Of a stretch of 64,000 bases of DNA, positions 30,271-39,259 are shown one piece after another (within the stretch, counting starts at the first letter, position 1; every line of letters begins with the position of its first letter). Source of the stretch: Amycolatopsis benzoatilytica AK 16/65 (lineage in GTDB: Bacteria > Actinomycetota > Actinomycetes > Mycobacteriales > Pseudonocardiaceae); assembly GCF_000383915.1 (NCBI RefSeq), contig NZ_KB912942.1:938506-1002505 (forward strand), written 5' to 3'. A program made the position numbers and the translations under genes. The notes under the pieces were generated by a model. That model made no database searches. It was not told the origin of the DNA and saw only the letters and a list, made by a program, of their open reading frames with translations.

Positions 30271-31044
30271 CTATTCGGCAGGCGGCTGGTAGACCTTCGT
30301 CAGCTTCCCCGCCGCCTCGCGGTCGAGGAGCCACAGCGTCCGCCGGTAGCCGCGAGCGCCGGAGACTGGGATCTGTGTCTCCGGCGCGCCTGCCAGGGCC
30401 TGCGCCACCGCGTCCGCCTTCGCCGTGCCTGCTGTCATCAGCCACACCTCGCGGGCGCGGCGGATGGCGCGCAAGGTGAGCGACACCCGCGTCGGCGGAG
30501 GCTTCGGGCAGTCACGCACCGGGACCACCGAGCGGTGCGTTTCGCGCACCTCGGCGGTTTCCGGGAACAGCGACGCCGTGTGCCCCTCGCCGCCGAGGCC
30601 GAGCAGCATGATGTCGAACTCCGGGACGTCGGCGCCAGGGCCGGCGGCGTCCGCGAGCACCTTCGCGTACGCCTCGGCGGCCGCGTCCACGTCGTCGCCG
30701 AACTCGCCGTCGGACGGGGCCATCGCGTGCACCCGCTCCGGCGCCAGCGGGACGTGGTCGAGCAGGGCCTCGCGGGCGCCCTTCTCGTTGCGCTCGTCCG
30801 AATCCGCCGGGACGAACCGCTCGTCGCCCCAGTAGACGTCGAGGCGCGACCAGTCGATGGCGTCGCGTGCGCTGGACTCGTTCAGCTCGCGCAGCACCGC
30901 GATGCCGGTGCCGCCGCCGGTGAGCACCACCGACGCCGCGCCGCGGGCTGCCTGCACGTCCACGATCCGGGTCACCAGCCGGGCCGCGGCGGCCGCGGCC
31001 AGCAGGTCCGGGTTTTCGTAGACGACGACCTCGGTGCGGCTCAC
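30271..31044 (-). CDS. pgl: 6-phosphogluconolactonase
   Basis: 257 residues; hydrolyses 6-phosphogluconolactone, the product of Zwf. Family motifs VLTGGGTGIAVLREL, DVYWGDERFVPADSDERNE, FDIMLLGLGGEGHTASLFP and RVSLTLRAI. The GTG start overlaps the opcA stop (GTGA). Last gene of tkt-tal-pgi-zwf-opcA-pgl, followed by an intrinsic terminator. Confidence 0.95.
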   Translation of the reverse strand: MSRTEVVVYENPDLLAAAAAARLVTRIVDVQAARGAASVVLTGGGTGIAVLRELNESSARDAIDWSRLDVYWGDERFVPADSDERNEKGAREALLDHVPLAPERVHAMAPSDGEFGDDVDAAAEAYAKVLADAAGPGADVPEFDIMLLGLGGEGHTASLFPETAEVRETHRSVVPVRDCPKPPPTRVSLTLRAIRRAREVWLMTAGTAKADAVAQALAGAPETQIPVSGARGYRRTLWLLDREAAGKLTKVYQPPAE

Positions 31045-32069
31045 GACGCGCTCTTTTCCGCTGCCTTGCGCTTGGCGGCGGCCTTGGGGGCAGCGGCCTT
31101 AGACGCGGCGGCCTTGGGCTCAGCGGCCTTGGGGGCAGCGGCCTTCGGTGCGTTCGGGGCGATCTTGTGCAGGCCGTGCAGCGAAGCCTCGTACACCTCG
31201 TCCGGGTCCAGCCGGCGCAGCTCCTCGACCAGGCAGTCCGGATTGGTGCGCCGCTGCAGCGAAATCCGCCGCTGCGGCTGGCCCGGCTGGGTCAGCGCGC
31301 CGACGCGGCCGTCCGGCCGGCTCAGCTCGATCGCACCCGACTTCCGCTCCAGCTTCACCGAGATGATGCCCTGCGCGCTGGAGCTCTTGACCCGGTGCAC
31401 CGGCACCTTCAGGTACTCGGCGAGCCAGCCCGCGAGCAGTTCGGTCGAGGGCGAGTCGGCCTCCCCGGTCACAGTCGCGCCCAGCACCTCCTCGTACGGC
31501 GGCAGGTCCAGCGCCGACACCAGCTGAGCCCGCCAGTGCGTCAGCCGCGTCCACGCCAAGTCGGTGTCGCCTTCGACGTACGCCTTCGCCCGCGTGGTGA
31601 GAGCTCTTATCGGGCTCTTCTCCGCGGCCGAGTCGGTGATCCGCCGCTGCGCGAGCTGGCCCAGCGGGTCCTCCGCGGGCGCCTTCGGGCCCGCGCCGGG
31701 CCACCAGGTGACGATCGGCGCGTCCGGCAGCAGCAGCGGTACGACCGCGCTCTGCCCCTGTGAAGCCAGCGGACCGTACAGCCGCAGCACGATGACCTCG
31801 CTCGCGCCGGCGTCGCCGCCGACCCGGATCTGGCCATCGATCCGCGGTGCGGCGGTGCGCGCGCCCTTCGCCACTACGATCACCCGCGACGGGTGCTCGC
31901 GGCTGGCGTCGTTGGCCGCCTCGATGGCGTCCTCGAGCTTGGCGTCGTCGTCAGCGACGATCACCAGGGTGAGCACCCGGCCGAGGGCGACCTGGCCGCC
32001 CTGCTCGCGGATCTCCACCAGTTTCTTGTTCAGCGCCGACGTCGTGGTCGACGGCAGGTCGATGATCAC
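31041..32069 (-). CDS. opcA: Glucose-6-phosphate dehydrogenase assembly protein OpcA
   Basis: 342 residues. OpcA promotes assembly and activity of Zwf in actinobacteria and cyanobacteria. Core motifs: LPSTTTSALNKKLVEIREQGG at the start (split), RVLTLVIVADDD, LPDAPIVTWWPG, and DLAWTRLTHWRAQL. GTG start with GGAGG 5 nt upstream. The C-terminal ~35 residues form a Lys-Ala-Pro tail (APKAAAPKAAEPKAAASKAA and onward), like histone H1 or HupB tails, which is unusual. Separated from zwf by a 101-bp offset duplication. Confidence 0.93.
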   Translation of the reverse strand: MIIDLPSTTTSALNKKLVEIREQGGQVALGRVLTLVIVADDDAKLEDAIEAANDASREHPSRVIVVAKGARTAAPRIDGQIRVGGDAGASEVIVLRLYGPLASQGQSAVVPLLLPDAPIVTWWPGAGPKAPAEDPLGQLAQRRITDSAAEKSPIRALTTRAKAYVEGDTDLAWTRLTHWRAQLVSALDLPPYEEVLGATVTGEADSPSTELLAGWLAEYLKVPVHRVKSSSAQGIISVKLERKSGAIELSRPDGRVGALTQPGQPQRRISLQRRTNPDCLVEELRRLDPDEVYEASLHGLHKIAPNAPKAAAPKAAEPKAAASKAAAPKAAAKRKAAEKSAS

Positions 32070-32083
32070 GGACGCCTCCAGTG
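32066..32083 (-). repeat. 18-bp direct repeat, copy at the opcA start
   Basis: Identical to 32167-32184 (minus strand CACTGGAGGCGTCCGTGA). Contains the opcA ribosome site GGAGG and its GTG. Confidence 0.95.
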
Positions 32084-32170
32084 TTTCTGCGGGATGCTCC
32101 CCCGGGTGCGGGTGTCCCGCATCGGCAGAGCCAGCCGGGGCACCCGGCCCGCTTCGCGGTTGTGGCTCAC
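32066..32170 (-). CDS. 34-codon mini-ORF between zwf and opcA
   Basis: Starts with the GTG overlapping the zwf stop (GTGA) and ends with the TGA overlapping the opcA GTG (GTGA). The peptide ends HWRRP, exactly like Zwf, because of the 18-bp duplication, and its start has the same GGAGG. The insert can form hairpins (TGCGGGA/TCCCGCA, CCGGGTGC/GCACCCGG). The mini-ORF may simply carry translation across the insert; a peptide role is unproven. Confidence 0.35.
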   Translation of the reverse strand: MSHNREAGRVPRLALPMRDTRTRGSIPQKHWRRP

Positions 32171-32184
32171 GGACGCCTCCAGTG
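32167..32184 (-). repeat. 18-bp direct repeat, copy at the zwf stop
   Basis: Identical to 32066-32083; holds the last codons and stop of zwf. Confidence 0.95.
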
Positions 32185-33693
32185 CCTGCCGGTACGTTCC
32201 AGCATCTCGTCCGCCGCCTTCGGTCCCCAGCTGCCCGGCGAGTACTGCTCCGGCGCGGAGCCGAGCTTGGCCCAGTGGTCGAGCACCGGGTCCAGGATCT
32301 CCCAGGACAGCTCGACCTCGTCATTGACCGGGAACAGCGACGGCTCGCCCAGCAGCACGTCGAGGATCAGCCGCTCGTAGGCCTCCGGCGACGACTCGGT
32401 GAACGCGTGGCCGTAACCGAAGTCCATCGTGACGTCGCGGACCTCCATCGTGGTCCCCGGCACCTTCGACCCGAACCGCAGCGTGATGCCCTCGTCCGGC
32501 TGCACGCGGATGACCAGCGCGTTCTGCCCCAGCTCCTCGGTCTGCGTGGAGTCGAACGGCAGGTGCGGCGCGCGCTTGAACACGACCGCGATCTCGGTGA
32601 CCCGGCGGCCGAGCCGCTTGCCGGTGCGCAGGTAGAACGGCACGCCCGCCCAGCGGCGGTTCTGCACCTCCAGCGTCACCGCGGCGTAGGTCTCGGTCTT
32701 CGAGTCCTTCGCGAACCCGGCTTCCTGCAGCAGGCCCGGCACCTTCGTGCCGCCCTGCCAGCCGCCGGAGTACTGCCCGCGCGCGGAGGTCTGGTCGAGC
32801 GGCAGCATCGGCTTGGTGGCCGCCAGCACCTTCGCCTTCTCCGAACGCAGTGCCTTCGGCTCGAACGACAGCGGCTCGTCCATCGCGGTGAAGGCGAGCA
32901 GTTGCAGCAGGTGGTTCTGGATGACGTCGCGGGCGGCGCCGATCCCGTCGTAGTACCCCGCGCGGCCGCCGAGGCCGATGTCCTCGGCCATGGTGATCTG
33001 CACGTGGTCGATGTAGTTCGCGTTCCAGATCGGCTCGAACAGCTGGTTCGCGAACCGCAGCGCCAGGATGTTCTGCACCGTCTCCTTGCCGAGGTAGTGG
33101 TCGATGCGGAACACCGACTCCTCGGGGAAGACGTCGTTCACGATCCCGTTGAGCTCCTTGGCGCTCTTCAGGTCGTGCCCGAACGGCTTCTCGATCACCA
33201 CGCGGCGCCAGCTCTTGTCGTCGGACTCGGCGAGACCGGACCGCGCCAGCTGCTTCGTGACCACCGGGAACGCGCCCGGCGGGATAGACAGGTAGAACGC
33301 GGTGTTGCCGCCGGTGCCGCGTGCCTCGTCCAGTTCGCGCAGGGTCTTGGCGAGCCGGTCGAACGCGTCGTCGTCGTCGAAGGTGCCCTGGACGAACCGG
33401 ATGCCCTCGGCGAGCCGGTTCCACACCGACTCCTTGAACGGCGTCCGCGCGTGCTCGCGCACCGAATCGTGCACGAGCTCGCCGAAGTCCTGGTGCTCCC
33501 AGTCCCGGCGGGCGAAGCCGACCAGCGAGAAACCGGCGGGCAGCAGCCCGCGGTGCGCCAGGTCGTAGATGGCGGGCATCAGCTTCTTGCGCGCCAGGTC
33601 GCCGGTCACGCCGAAGATCACCAGGCTGGACGGTCCCGCGATGCGCGGCAGCCGCTTGTCGCGCGGATCCCGCAGCGGGTTGCGCCAGGTCAC
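32167..33693 (-). CDS. zwf: Glucose-6-phosphate 1-dehydrogenase
   Basis: 508 residues; first oxidative step of the pentose phosphate pathway, making NADPH. Rossmann motif FGVTGDLARKKLMP, active-site RIDHYLGKETVQN with catalytic His/Lys, EKPFGHDL, and the C-terminal WAKLGSAPEQYSPGSWGP. GTG start overlaps the pgi stop (GTGA) with GCAGGAGG upstream. Works with OpcA encoded next. Confidence 0.97.
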   Translation of the reverse strand: MTWRNPLRDPRDKRLPRIAGPSSLVIFGVTGDLARKKLMPAIYDLAHRGLLPAGFSLVGFARRDWEHQDFGELVHDSVREHARTPFKESVWNRLAEGIRFVQGTFDDDDAFDRLAKTLRELDEARGTGGNTAFYLSIPPGAFPVVTKQLARSGLAESDDKSWRRVVIEKPFGHDLKSAKELNGIVNDVFPEESVFRIDHYLGKETVQNILALRFANQLFEPIWNANYIDHVQITMAEDIGLGGRAGYYDGIGAARDVIQNHLLQLLAFTAMDEPLSFEPKALRSEKAKVLAATKPMLPLDQTSARGQYSGGWQGGTKVPGLLQEAGFAKDSKTETYAAVTLEVQNRRWAGVPFYLRTGKRLGRRVTEIAVVFKRAPHLPFDSTQTEELGQNALVIRVQPDEGITLRFGSKVPGTTMEVRDVTMDFGYGHAFTESSPEAYERLILDVLLGEPSLFPVNDEVELSWEILDPVLDHWAKLGSAPEQYSPGSWGPKAADEMLERTGRHWRRP

Positions 33694-35321
33694 TGCACGG
33701 CCTCCTGTACTGCCCGCACGAGCTCGGCGAGCCCGGCCGCGCGGTCGGTCAGGTGCAGCCGCAGCACCGGGCGCCCGTGGTCGGCCAGCACCTGGCCGTC
33801 GCCGAGCGCCTGCGCGTGCTGGAGCTGTCCCAGCGTGTACGGGCGGTCCGGCACCTCGAGGTCCGCTTCGACCGCGCCGGTGATCTGCAGGAAGCTGCCG
33901 TTCTGGTGGCCGCCCTTGTGGTACTGCCCGGTGGAGTGCAGGAACCGCGGGCCCCAGCCGAACGTGGTCTGCTTGCCGGTCCGCTTGGCGATTTCCCCGC
34001 GCAGCAAGGAAGTCGACGCGTCGTCGAGGCGGTCCAGGTACGCCTGCACCGCGATGTACCCGCCTTCGTCCACCGAGCCGAAGAACGCGCGGAGCACGTC
34101 GGCGAGCTTGCCGTCGGTGGAAACTCCTTCGCTGCCGAAGACTTCGACCGCACCGTCCACAGTGGCCGGTGCCTCGCCGCCCTTCAGCTTCTCCGGGTCG
34201 TCCAGCAGCGCACGTGCGGCCTTCTTCGCGGCCTCGACGTCCGGCTGGTCGAACGGGTTGATCTCCAGCAACCGCCCGGCGAGCGCGGTCGCGAACTCCC
34301 ACAACAGGAACTGCGCGCCGAGCGAGCCGGTGACCGAGATCTGCGCCGCGCCCTGCGGGGCGCCGACCGCGACCGCGGTCGCGTCGCTGCCGTGATCGGC
34401 GAAGCCGGGGGCTTCCGGGCCCTCGACCGCGACCGGCAGCAGGCCGGTGCCGAGCTTGCCGGTGGACTCGGCGATCAGCTGCTCCGCCCAGTCCGGGAAT
34501 CCAGGCAAATTGTTCGAGCTGCCCGACTCCGTTGACGCGAGAACAACCTTCTCCGCGCCCGCCGCGTGCGCCGCGCCCCAGGCCGCCGCGAGCTGCACGG
34601 CCGGGTTCTCCGCGATGTCCTCGGCGAGCTTGTCGGCCACCGACGCGGCCTGGTCGAGCAGTCGCGCGACGTCCGCCCCGGCGAGGCCGGCCGGCACCAG
34701 GCCGAACGCGGTCAGCGCCGAGTAGCGGCCGCCGACGTGCGGGTCGGCCAGGAAGGTCTTGCGGTAGCCCTCTTTCTCCGCCAGTTCGGAGAACGGGGAG
34801 CCGGGATCGGTGACGACGACGATGCGCCGCGCCGCGTCGATCCCGGCATCCGCGAACGCCTTCGCGAAGATCCGCCGGTGGCTGTCGGTCTCCACGGTGC
34901 CGCCGGACTTCGACGACACCACGATGACGGTGCGCTCGAGGTCGCCCGCGAGTGCGTCGGCCACCTGGCCCGGATCAGTCGTGTCGAGCACCGTGAGCGG
35001 GACGCCGGCAGTGGCCGTGATGACCTCCGGCGCGAGCGACGAGCCGCCCATGCCGGCGAGCACCACGCGGTCCACGCCTTCGCTGCGCAGTTCCGCGCGC
35101 AGCGCCTCGATTTCCCCGATCAACGGGCGCGACGACTTGTGCAGCGTCGTCCAGGACAGCCGGATGGACGCCTCGGACTCGGCGTCCGGGCCCCACAAAG
35201 TGGCGTCCTGGGCGGCGAGCTTGCCCGCTGCGCCGTCGGCGGCCAGCCGCTCGGCGAGCGGCGCGGCCTTGCCTGCCAGTTCGGCGTCGACGATCTCGAC
35301 GCCGGTTTCGTCCCCGCTCAT
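33690..35321 (-). CDS. pgi: Glucose-6-phosphate isomerase
   Basis: 543 residues with a tandem SIS-fold. Visible: GMGGSSLAPEVITATAG, VVSSKSGGTVETDSHRRIF, VVVTDPGSPF, the large middle segment GRYSALTAFGLVPA, and ESGSSNNLPGFPDWAEQL. It interconverts glucose 6-phosphate and fructose 6-phosphate. Placement between tal and zwf joins both ends of the pentose phosphate cycle; in mycobacteria pgi lies elsewhere, in some streptomycetes it is here. ATG lies 10 bp after the tal stop. Confidence 0.95.
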   Translation of the reverse strand: MSGDETGVEIVDAELAGKAAPLAERLAADGAAGKLAAQDATLWGPDAESEASIRLSWTTLHKSSRPLIGEIEALRAELRSEGVDRVVLAGMGGSSLAPEVITATAGVPLTVLDTTDPGQVADALAGDLERTVIVVSSKSGGTVETDSHRRIFAKAFADAGIDAARRIVVVTDPGSPFSELAEKEGYRKTFLADPHVGGRYSALTAFGLVPAGLAGADVARLLDQAASVADKLAEDIAENPAVQLAAAWGAAHAAGAEKVVLASTESGSSNNLPGFPDWAEQLIAESTGKLGTGLLPVAVEGPEAPGFADHGSDATAVAVGAPQGAAQISVTGSLGAQFLLWEFATALAGRLLEINPFDQPDVEAAKKAARALLDDPEKLKGGEAPATVDGAVEVFGSEGVSTDGKLADVLRAFFGSVDEGGYIAVQAYLDRLDDASTSLLRGEIAKRTGKQTTFGWGPRFLHSTGQYHKGGHQNGSFLQITGAVEADLEVPDRPYTLGQLQHAQALGDGQVLADHGRPVLRLHLTDRAAGLAELVRAVQEAVQ

Positions 35322-35331
35322 GGTTATTGGT

Positions 35332-36441
35332 TCAGCCCTTCGCCTTGTTCAGCTGGCCGGTCACCGTGTCCAGCAGTTCCTGCCAGGACTTCTCGAACTT
35401 CTCGACGCCCTCGGTTTCGAGGGTGACGAACACGTCCGGCACGTCGATGCCGGCCGCGGACAGCTTGTCGAACACGGCCTGCGCCTGCGCGCCCTTGCCG
35501 GACACCGTGTCACCGGTGATCTCGGCGTGGTCGGCGACCGCGTCCATGGTCTTCTCCGGCATCGTGTTGACCACGTCCTTGACCGTGAGCTCGTCGACGT
35601 AGCGGGTGTCGGAGTAGGCCGGGTCCTTCACGCCAGTGGATGCCCACAGCGGCCGCTGCGCATTCGCGCCGGCTTCGGCGAGCTCCTTCCAGCGGTCGGT
35701 GGCGAACAGCTTCTCGAAAGCCGCGTACGCGAGGCGCGCGTTGGCGATGGCCGCTTCGCCGAGCAGTGACTTGGCCTCGTCGGTGCCCAGCGCGTTCAGC
35801 CGCTTGTCGACTTCACTGTCCACTCGGGACACGAAGAACGAGGCGACCGAGTGGATGCCCTTGAGGTCATGCCCGTTGGCCTTCGCCTGCTCCAAACCGG
35901 CGAAGAAGGCGTCGATGACGGCCTGGTAGCGCTCGACCGAGAAGATCAGCGTGACGTTGACGCTGATGCCCTCGGCGAGTACCGCGGTGATGGCCGGCAG
36001 GCCCTCTTCGGTGGCCGGGATCTTGATCATCACGTTCGGCCGGTCGACGGTCTTCCACAGGTCCTTGGCCTCGGCCACCGTCTTCTCGGTGTCCTTGGCC
36101 AGGCGCGGGTCCACCTCGATGGAAACCCGGCCGTCGACGCCGTTGGTGGCGTTGTACACGTCGCGGAACAGGTCCGCGGCGTTGCGCACGTCGGTGGTGG
36201 TCAGCTCGCGGACAGTGGCGTCCAGGTCCGCGCCGCGCTCGGCGAGTTCCTTGACCTGCGAGTCGTAGGCCGCGCCGTCGGACAGCGCGTTCGCGAAGAT
36301 CGTCGGGTTGGTGGTCACGCCGACGACGTGCTTGTCGCGGACCAGCGCGGCGAGGCTGCCGGAGGTCAGGCGCTCCCGGGACAGGTCGTCCAGCCAGATC
36401 GAGACGCCGGCCTCGGACAGCTGCGCGAGACGGTCAGTCAT
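35332..36441 (-). CDS. tal: Transaldolase
   Basis: 369 residues, Schiff-base aldolase of the non-oxidative pentose phosphate branch. [42 protein letters not shown] with the catalytic Lys, [13 protein letters not shown], and [21 protein letters not shown] lies 12 bp after the tkt stop in the same operon. Confidence 0.96.
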   Translation of the reverse strand: MTDRLAQLSEAGVSIWLDDLSRERLTSGSLAALVRDKHVVGVTTNPTIFANALSDGAAYDSQVKELAERGADLDATVRELTTTDVRNAADLFRDVYNATNGVDGRVSIEVDPRLAKDTEKTVAEAKDLWKTVDRPNVMIKIPATEEGLPAITAVLAEGISVNVTLIFSVERYQAVIDAFFAGLEQAKANGHDLKGIHSVASFFVSRVDSEVDKRLNALGTDEAKSLLGEAAIANARLAYAAFEKLFATDRWKELAEAGANAQRPLWASTGVKDPAYSDTRYVDELTVKDVVNTMPEKTMDAVADHAEITGDTVSGKGAQAQAVFDKLSAAGIDVPDVFVTLETEGVEKFEKSWQELLDTVTGQLNKAKG

Positions 36442-36453
36442 GGTGATCTCCCT

Positions 36454-38553
36454 TCAGTTCTTGGTGTTGGCGAGCGAACGGCGGGCGGCGTCGACCACGG
36501 CCTCGGCGGTGAAGCCGAACTCGCGGAACAGCGTGGCCGCGTCGGCCGAAGCGCCGTAGTGCTCGATGGAGACGTTCTCGCCGGCGTCGCCGGTGAAGCG
36601 GTGCCACGGCATCGCGATGCCGGCCTCGACCGAAACGCGGGCCTTGACCGACGGCGGCAGGACCGCGTCCCGGTACTCCTGGTCCTGCGCCTCGAACCAC
36701 TCGACACACGGCATCGACACGACGCTGGTCGGCACGCCGTCGGCCTCCAGCGTCTCGCGGGCCGCGACGGCCAGCTGGACCTCGGAACCGGTGGCGATCA
36801 GCACGACCTCCGGGGCGCCGTTGGAAGCCTCGGCCAGCACGTAGCCGCCCTTCTTGACGCCTTCGGCGCTGGTGCCCTCGAGCACCGGCACGTTCTGGCG
36901 GGTCAGCGCGAAGCCGGCCGGCGCGGTGGTGTCCTCCAGGACGGCCTTCCACGCGTACGCGGTCTCGTTGGCATCCGCCGGGCGGACGACGTTGAGGCCC
37001 GGGATCGCGCGCAGAGCGGCGACCTGCTCGATCGGCTGGTGCGTCGGGCCGTCCTCGCCGAGACCGATCGAGTCGTGCGTCCACACGTAGATGACCGGCG
37101 CCTTCATCAGCGCGGCCAGCCGAACCGGCGGGCGCATGTAGTCGGAGAAGGTGAGGAAGGTGGCACCGTACGGGCGGGTGCCGCCGTGCAGCGCGATGCC
37201 GTTCAGGATCGAGCCCATCGCGTGCTCGCGGATGCCGAAGTGCAGCGTCCGGCCGTACGGGTTGGTGTTCCACATGTCGGTGCCGGCCTCGGCCGGGCCG
37301 AACGAGTCGGCGCCCTTCATGGTGGTGTTGTTGCTCTCCGCGAGGTCCGCGGAACCGCCCCACAGTTCCGGCAGCGGCTCGGCCAGCGCGTTGAGCACCT
37401 CGCCGGACGCCTTGCGGGTCGCGACGCCCTTCGGGTCCGGGGCCCAGGTCGGCAGGTTGTCCGCGAAGCCCTCGGGCAGCGTGCGGGTGGCCAGCCGGTC
37501 GGCGAGCTTCTTGCGCTCCGGGTTGGCTTCGGCCCACTCGTCGTAGCGGACCTGCCACTCCGACCGCAGCTTCTCGCCGCGAGTCAGCGCCTGGCGGGTG
37601 TGCGCCAGCACCGCGTCCTCGACCTGGAAGGACTTCTCCGGGTCGAAGCCCAGCGCCTTCTTGACGCCGGCGACCTCTTCCGCGCCGAGCGCCGCGCCGT
37701 GCGCCTTGCCGGTGTTCATCTTGGTCGGGGCCGGGTAGCCGATGATCGTGCGCAGGACGATGATCGACGGCCGGGAGGTCTCCTCCTGCGCGGCCTTGAT
37801 CGCGGCCTCGATCGCCACGACGTCCTCGCCGCCCTCGACGGTCTGCACGTGCCAGCCGTACGCCTCGTACCGCAGGGCGACGTCCTCGGACAGCGCGATG
37901 TTGGTGTCGTCTTCGATGGAGATCTTGTTGTCGTCGTAGAAGACGACCAGGTTGCCCAGCTGCTGGCGGCCCGCGATGGACGAGGCCTCCGAGGTGACGC
38001 CCTCTTCGATGTCGCCGTCGGAGGCGATCACGTAGATGTGGTGGTCGAAGATGCTCTCGCCGGCGGCGGCGTCCGGGTCCAGCAGGCCGCGCTCGCGGCG
38101 GGCGGCCATCGCCATGCCGACCGCGTTCGCCAGGCCCTGGCCCAGCGGGCCGGTGGTGGTTTCGACGCCCTTGGTGTGGCCGTACTCCGGGTGGCCCGGG
38201 GTCTTCGAGCCCCAGCGGCGCAGCTGCTCGAGGTCTTCCAGCTCGAGGCCGAACCCGGCGAGGAACAGCTGGATGTAGAGCGTCAGGCTGGAGTGCCCGG
38301 CGGAGAGCACGAACCGGTCGCGCCCGGCCCAGTGCGGGTCGGCCGGGTCGTGCCGCATGGTGCGCTGGAACAGCGTGTAGGCCAGCGGGGCCAGGCTCAT
38401 CGCGGTGCCGGGGTGCCCGTTGCCGACGTTCTCGACCGCGTCCGCGGCCAGCACGCGGGCGGTGTCCACGGCGCGGGTGTCGGTCTCGGTCCAGTCGGCC
38501 GGCGAGGTGCGCCGGAGCAAGGGGTTGGTCTCGCTGCTAGAGGTTTCGGACAC
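36454..38553 (-). CDS. tkt: Transketolase
   Basis: 699 residues, thiamine-diphosphate enzyme transferring two-carbon units. GNGHPGTAMSLAPLAY near the N-terminus, TTGPLGQGLANAVGMA, the ThDP motif GDGDIEEGVTSEASS...NKISIE, EHAMGSILNGIALHGG with the catalytic Glu, and DSIGLGEDGPTHQPIE. GTG 38553 is chosen (AGGAG 10 nt upstream); a longer reading to 38637 adds a Ser-rich, non-conserved leader. First gene of the pentose phosphate operon, divergent from ctaB. Confidence 0.95.
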   Translation of the reverse strand: MSETSSSETNPLLRRTSPADWTETDTRAVDTARVLAADAVENVGNGHPGTAMSLAPLAYTLFQRTMRHDPADPHWAGRDRFVLSAGHSSLTLYIQLFLAGFGLELEDLEQLRRWGSKTPGHPEYGHTKGVETTTGPLGQGLANAVGMAMAARRERGLLDPDAAAGESIFDHHIYVIASDGDIEEGVTSEASSIAGRQQLGNLVVFYDDNKISIEDDTNIALSEDVALRYEAYGWHVQTVEGGEDVVAIEAAIKAAQEETSRPSIIVLRTIIGYPAPTKMNTGKAHGAALGAEEVAGVKKALGFDPEKSFQVEDAVLAHTRQALTRGEKLRSEWQVRYDEWAEANPERKKLADRLATRTLPEGFADNLPTWAPDPKGVATRKASGEVLNALAEPLPELWGGSADLAESNNTTMKGADSFGPAEAGTDMWNTNPYGRTLHFGIREHAMGSILNGIALHGGTRPYGATFLTFSDYMRPPVRLAALMKAPVIYVWTHDSIGLGEDGPTHQPIEQVAALRAIPGLNVVRPADANETAYAWKAVLEDTTAPAGFALTRQNVPVLEGTSAEGVKKGGYVLAEASNGAPEVVLIATGSEVQLAVAARETLEADGVPTSVVSMPCVEWFEAQDQEYRDAVLPPSVKARVSVEAGIAMPWHRFTGDAGENVSIEHYGASADAATLFREFGFTAEAVVDAARRSLANTKN

Positions 38554-39259
38554 TGAACTCGAACTCCTGCGTCGGTGAAGTGGTGGCTGTTTCGCTGCGG
38601 TGCCGCCCGCGTACTGCCCGTGTGCGCCGCTACTCATCTCAATCGATCCCGAAGGGACGATATTCCTGCTGACGACGCCGCGCAGGCAGAACGGGAGACC
38701 CGCCGGCTGCAGCCTAGTGTGTGCACCTTCGCGCGGGCGCGGGCGACAGCCGTGCGGGTGAGCCGGGTCAGCCCTCCCGGCCAGCGGCGACGGCCTGCGC
38801 GGACCCCCGCGGGGGCGGTGCCGGACGCGCTCGGCGGACGGCTGCCGGAGGCTTCGGCGGGTCCGCGGAGTGACGGACTAGACATCGGGCGTTTCCGTTC
38901 CGCCGGGACGGTCTGCGGCGGCTGCGCCGGCTGGCTGTGGCGACGTGCTGGCGTCCGTGAAGGGCCCCTTGCGGGAATCTGAGTTCCTCAAAGGGCCCTT
39001 CACGGACGAACCGGAGCGGAGAGGGCGGCGGGGCGGCTGCCGGTGGCGGGAGCGGCTTGCCCGGCCCCGGGGCCGGGCCGCGGCCGGGGCAGCGGACGCG
39101 CGAAGTGACGCAGCAAACATCGCCGGGCGTGTCCTGGACCCGCGGGCGTCCCGCCGAGACGCCACGACTACCATCGATCGCGGGCCAGGCACGGGAGTTC
39201 CCGAGGAGCACCATCCCTTCTTCCGGGCCGCCAGGCCCCGGACTGACTCAGGGAGTGAC
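38554..39259. other. Divergent intergenic region tkt / ctaB
   Basis: 706 bp with family A copy A4 at 38953-39007. The AT-richer stretch at 38640-38675 is the likely tkt promoter zone. The remainder is GC-rich with no supported gene. Confidence 0.55.
38953..39007. repeat. Family A hairpin repeat, copy A4
   Basis: 55 bp; outer 18 nt pair perfectly with the other end (GTCCGTGAAGGGCCC...), a few inner mismatches. In a divergent region, so not simply a terminator. Confidence 0.9.

Noticed and set aside
29867..30292. 141-codon open frame upstream of the orphan kinase
   Set aside because: Arg/Ala-rich, no recognisable domain, overlaps the pgl terminator and pgl itself; more likely non-coding.
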